A stretch of DNA of 64,000 nucleotides from Kalaharituber pfeilii (taxonomy: Eukaryota > Ascomycota > Pezizomycetes > Pezizales > Pezizaceae): NCBI GenBank assembly GCA_015179045.1, contig WHUZ01000010.1, positions 1 through 64,000 of the forward strand. The letters are read 5' to 3'. Below the pieces are notes generated by a model that was given only the letters and a program-made list of their open reading frames with translations, was not told the DNA's origin and did not search any database. Of this stretch, positions 62,449 through 64,000 are shown piece after piece. How positions within the stretch are numbered: the stretch's first letter is position 1; each line of letters starts with the position of its first letter. The translations under genes were made by a program, and so were the position numbers.

Positions 62449-62927
62449 CTACGAGGCTGATGAGACTGTATAAGCTTATATTATATTGACTGCTAGGACT
62501 AACTACATGATCTAATAGTTATGCTGTTGTCATTCTGTGGAAATAGTAAAAACAATACTGGTTCCGACAAAGCAGTACACGACATATTGCACAAATTCAT
62601 TATAGTATTTAATATCTCACTACAAGCACATTGACCTTCCTTTCAAGTACTGTAATAAATAACTTCAAGAACGTTCTAGGACATTGAATAGATGCGCGCT
62701 GTTCCTGTGCCTGGGATGTATGCACTGGCCATTGCTTGAGGTCAGAAATTTGATACTAGTAGTAGAGTACACAGACCCTCTTGGCTGAACGCCACACAGT
62801 GAAACTAGTGCATCGAATTTAGCGAAGTTTTGCCCGCCCGAGAGATAGGTTGCCAAATTCAGTGCTGATAAGGTCGCTCAGGCCACTTCAGCTGTCCGCT
62901 GTGATCCCACGGGTCGGCTAGGATAGC
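62449..62927. other. Gene-free stretch
   Basis: AT-rich. Part of it (about 62820-62930) resembles the satellite flank GGTTGCCAAATTCAGTGCTG. No gene. Confidence 0.35.
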
Positions 62928-62939
62928 CTACAATAGCAA

Positions 62940-63075
62940 TTTTTTAATTTTTTTTTTTTTTATTTCATTACTCGCATGCCGCCCTACGGGCTATGGCGAG
63001 GGTCTTTATTAATGAAAGTAAAAGAAGTCAAAACGATCGCACCCACTAGCTACATGTGTTGCCCGCGGTAGTCCT
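62940..63075 (-). mobile_element. Half-LINE 3' UTR copy (family A, 136 bp)
   Basis: T-run, ATTTCATTACTCGCATGCCG, TACGGGCTATGGCGAGGGTC, then a 3' UTR ending ACTAGCTACATGTGTTGCCC as in 31041. Exact flanks CTACAATAGCAA (62928-62939 and 63076-63087). Confidence 0.92.
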
Positions 63076-63289
63076 CTACAATAGCAACCAGACTACTATA
63101 GTAGCATGATACCACCAGCTTAGGTATAGGACGAGTTACTGATTAATCTGGCTTTAGGCCTGCATGTTGACGCTGTGAGAATTGCCTCTAATTGCACGTT
63201 GAATTCAGGAGTCAATTTTCATTGAAGGTCCTTTTTTGAGGCGAGGCCTACACATCACATAACCTACTCACACATCGCATAACTTACTC

Positions 63290-64000
63290 ACATATATTAA
63301 CAGGTCTCGCTCGATGGCACGAAATGCTATAGAATGAGCTCTATTAATAGGTATGGCAGGCCTTCTTCTACAGCGCATGAGATATGGTAATATGAGATTA
63401 ACTTAATAGCATTGCAGCGCCCTTTCGAGTAGCAGAATGAGTTCAATTTGCCAGTGCTGCAGGTCTCCTTCGACAGTACGAGATGTAGCAGAATGAACTA
63501 AGTGCAACAGGTATGGCAGGCCCCTTTCGACATCGCAAGATATGCGAACATGGGATTAACTTGATAGGTACTGCAGGGCCCTTTCGATGGTACGAGATGT
63601 GGCAATGTGAGCTCAATTCACAGGTATGGCGAGTCTCTTTCAAAGTCGCGAGATGTATAAACATGAGCTCAATCTGATACTTATTGCAGGGCCCAGTAAA
63701 CAGCACGAGAATAGCAGAATGAGGTCCATTTAAGAGGCCCTTTCAATACTGTGAGATGTGTGAACATGAGCTCAATCTCATAGTGAGCGGCACGAGCTAG
63801 CTCGAGCCGAGCTGGAGGGTGAGCTCGAGCCAGCTCGTGAGTAGGTGAGCTCGGCTCGAGCTGGCTCGAGCTGGCTCGGCTCGTGCCGCTCACTACAATC
63901 TCACAGTTACCGCAGGGTCCTTTTGATGATACGAGAATGGCAGAATGAAGTCAATTTAAGGGGCCATTTCGACGACACGAGATGTGGCAACGTGAGCTCA
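63290..64000 (-). repeat. Diverged 57-62-bp satellite, minus orientation
   Basis: About twelve units (GAGATGTGGCAATGTGAGCT, CAATTCACAGGTATGGCGAG) related to the 57-bp satellite but with CCCTTTCGA in the spacer. Runs off the right edge. A MITE sits at 63781-63895. Confidence 0.78.
63781..63895. mobile_element. 115-bp hAT-like MITE with perfect 8-bp duplication
   Basis: Ends TAGTGAGCGGCACGAGC and GCTCGTGCCGCTCACTA are perfect 17-bp inverted repeats. 8-bp duplication CAATCTCA (63773-63780 and 63896-63903) within a satellite unit. The interior is nearly all GAGCTCGAGCC/GGCTCGAGCTGG, so the whole element folds back. Confidence 0.95.

Overview
The window reads as fungal nuclear DNA, most likely from a basidiomycete of the Agaricomycetes. 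The clues are a 59-nt intron with a clean GTGAGT...CTAAT...CAG layout, an aegerolysin, a HET-domain protein of the 'WLDVMCLRQ / RAWTLQEI' kind, an APH/ecdysteroid-kinase-like protein, an NB-ARC (NLR-type) relic and RNase H-bearing LINE retrotransposons. The class is inferred from remembered families, not from a search.

It is a repeat-dominated accessory region with few host genes. Left part (1-17.3 kb): minisatellites, a decayed Ty3/gypsy pol, a segmental duplication (6.5-8.3 kb matches 13.5-14.56 kb), long terminal repeats, a LINE relic split by a solo LTR, and satellite islands. Middle (17.3-36 kb): an aegerolysin gene, a solo LTR, an apparently intact DDE transposon with terminal inverted repeats and TA target duplication (23405-26200), a gag-like relic, an ORF1-only LINE derivative, and a short-chain dehydrogenase gene carrying two apparent 1-nt frameshifts. 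Right-middle (36-50.2 kb): a nearly complete but broken LINE with a target-site duplication, the HET gene, a LINE relic with three nested insertions, the kinase-like gene and a cysteine-rich secreted-protein gene. Right part (50-64 kb): many tiny LINE-tail insertions, a roughly 600-bp almost pure A+T island, a second LINE with an open ORF2, a second copy of the satellite island, an NLR pseudogene broken by two retro-insertions, and a 115-bp hAT-like MITE.

The most striking signal is a swarm of very short retro-insertions (30-170 bp), many flanked by 9-15 bp target-site duplications. They consist only of a hairpin-bearing LINE 3' end plus poly(A). Two 3'-end families occur: family A (CTCGCC...GCGAG hairpin) and family B (GACCCTGC...GCGGGGTC hairpin). 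Each is also the 3' end of a LINE with RT/RNase H, and each also terminates elements that carry only ORF1 (half-LINEs). These insertions have hit satellites, other LINEs, the NLR gene and one another. Intact-looking host functions are plausibly linked to recognition or defence (HET, NLR relic, aegerolysin), which fits a fast-evolving compartment, but no joint pathway is shown by the sequence.
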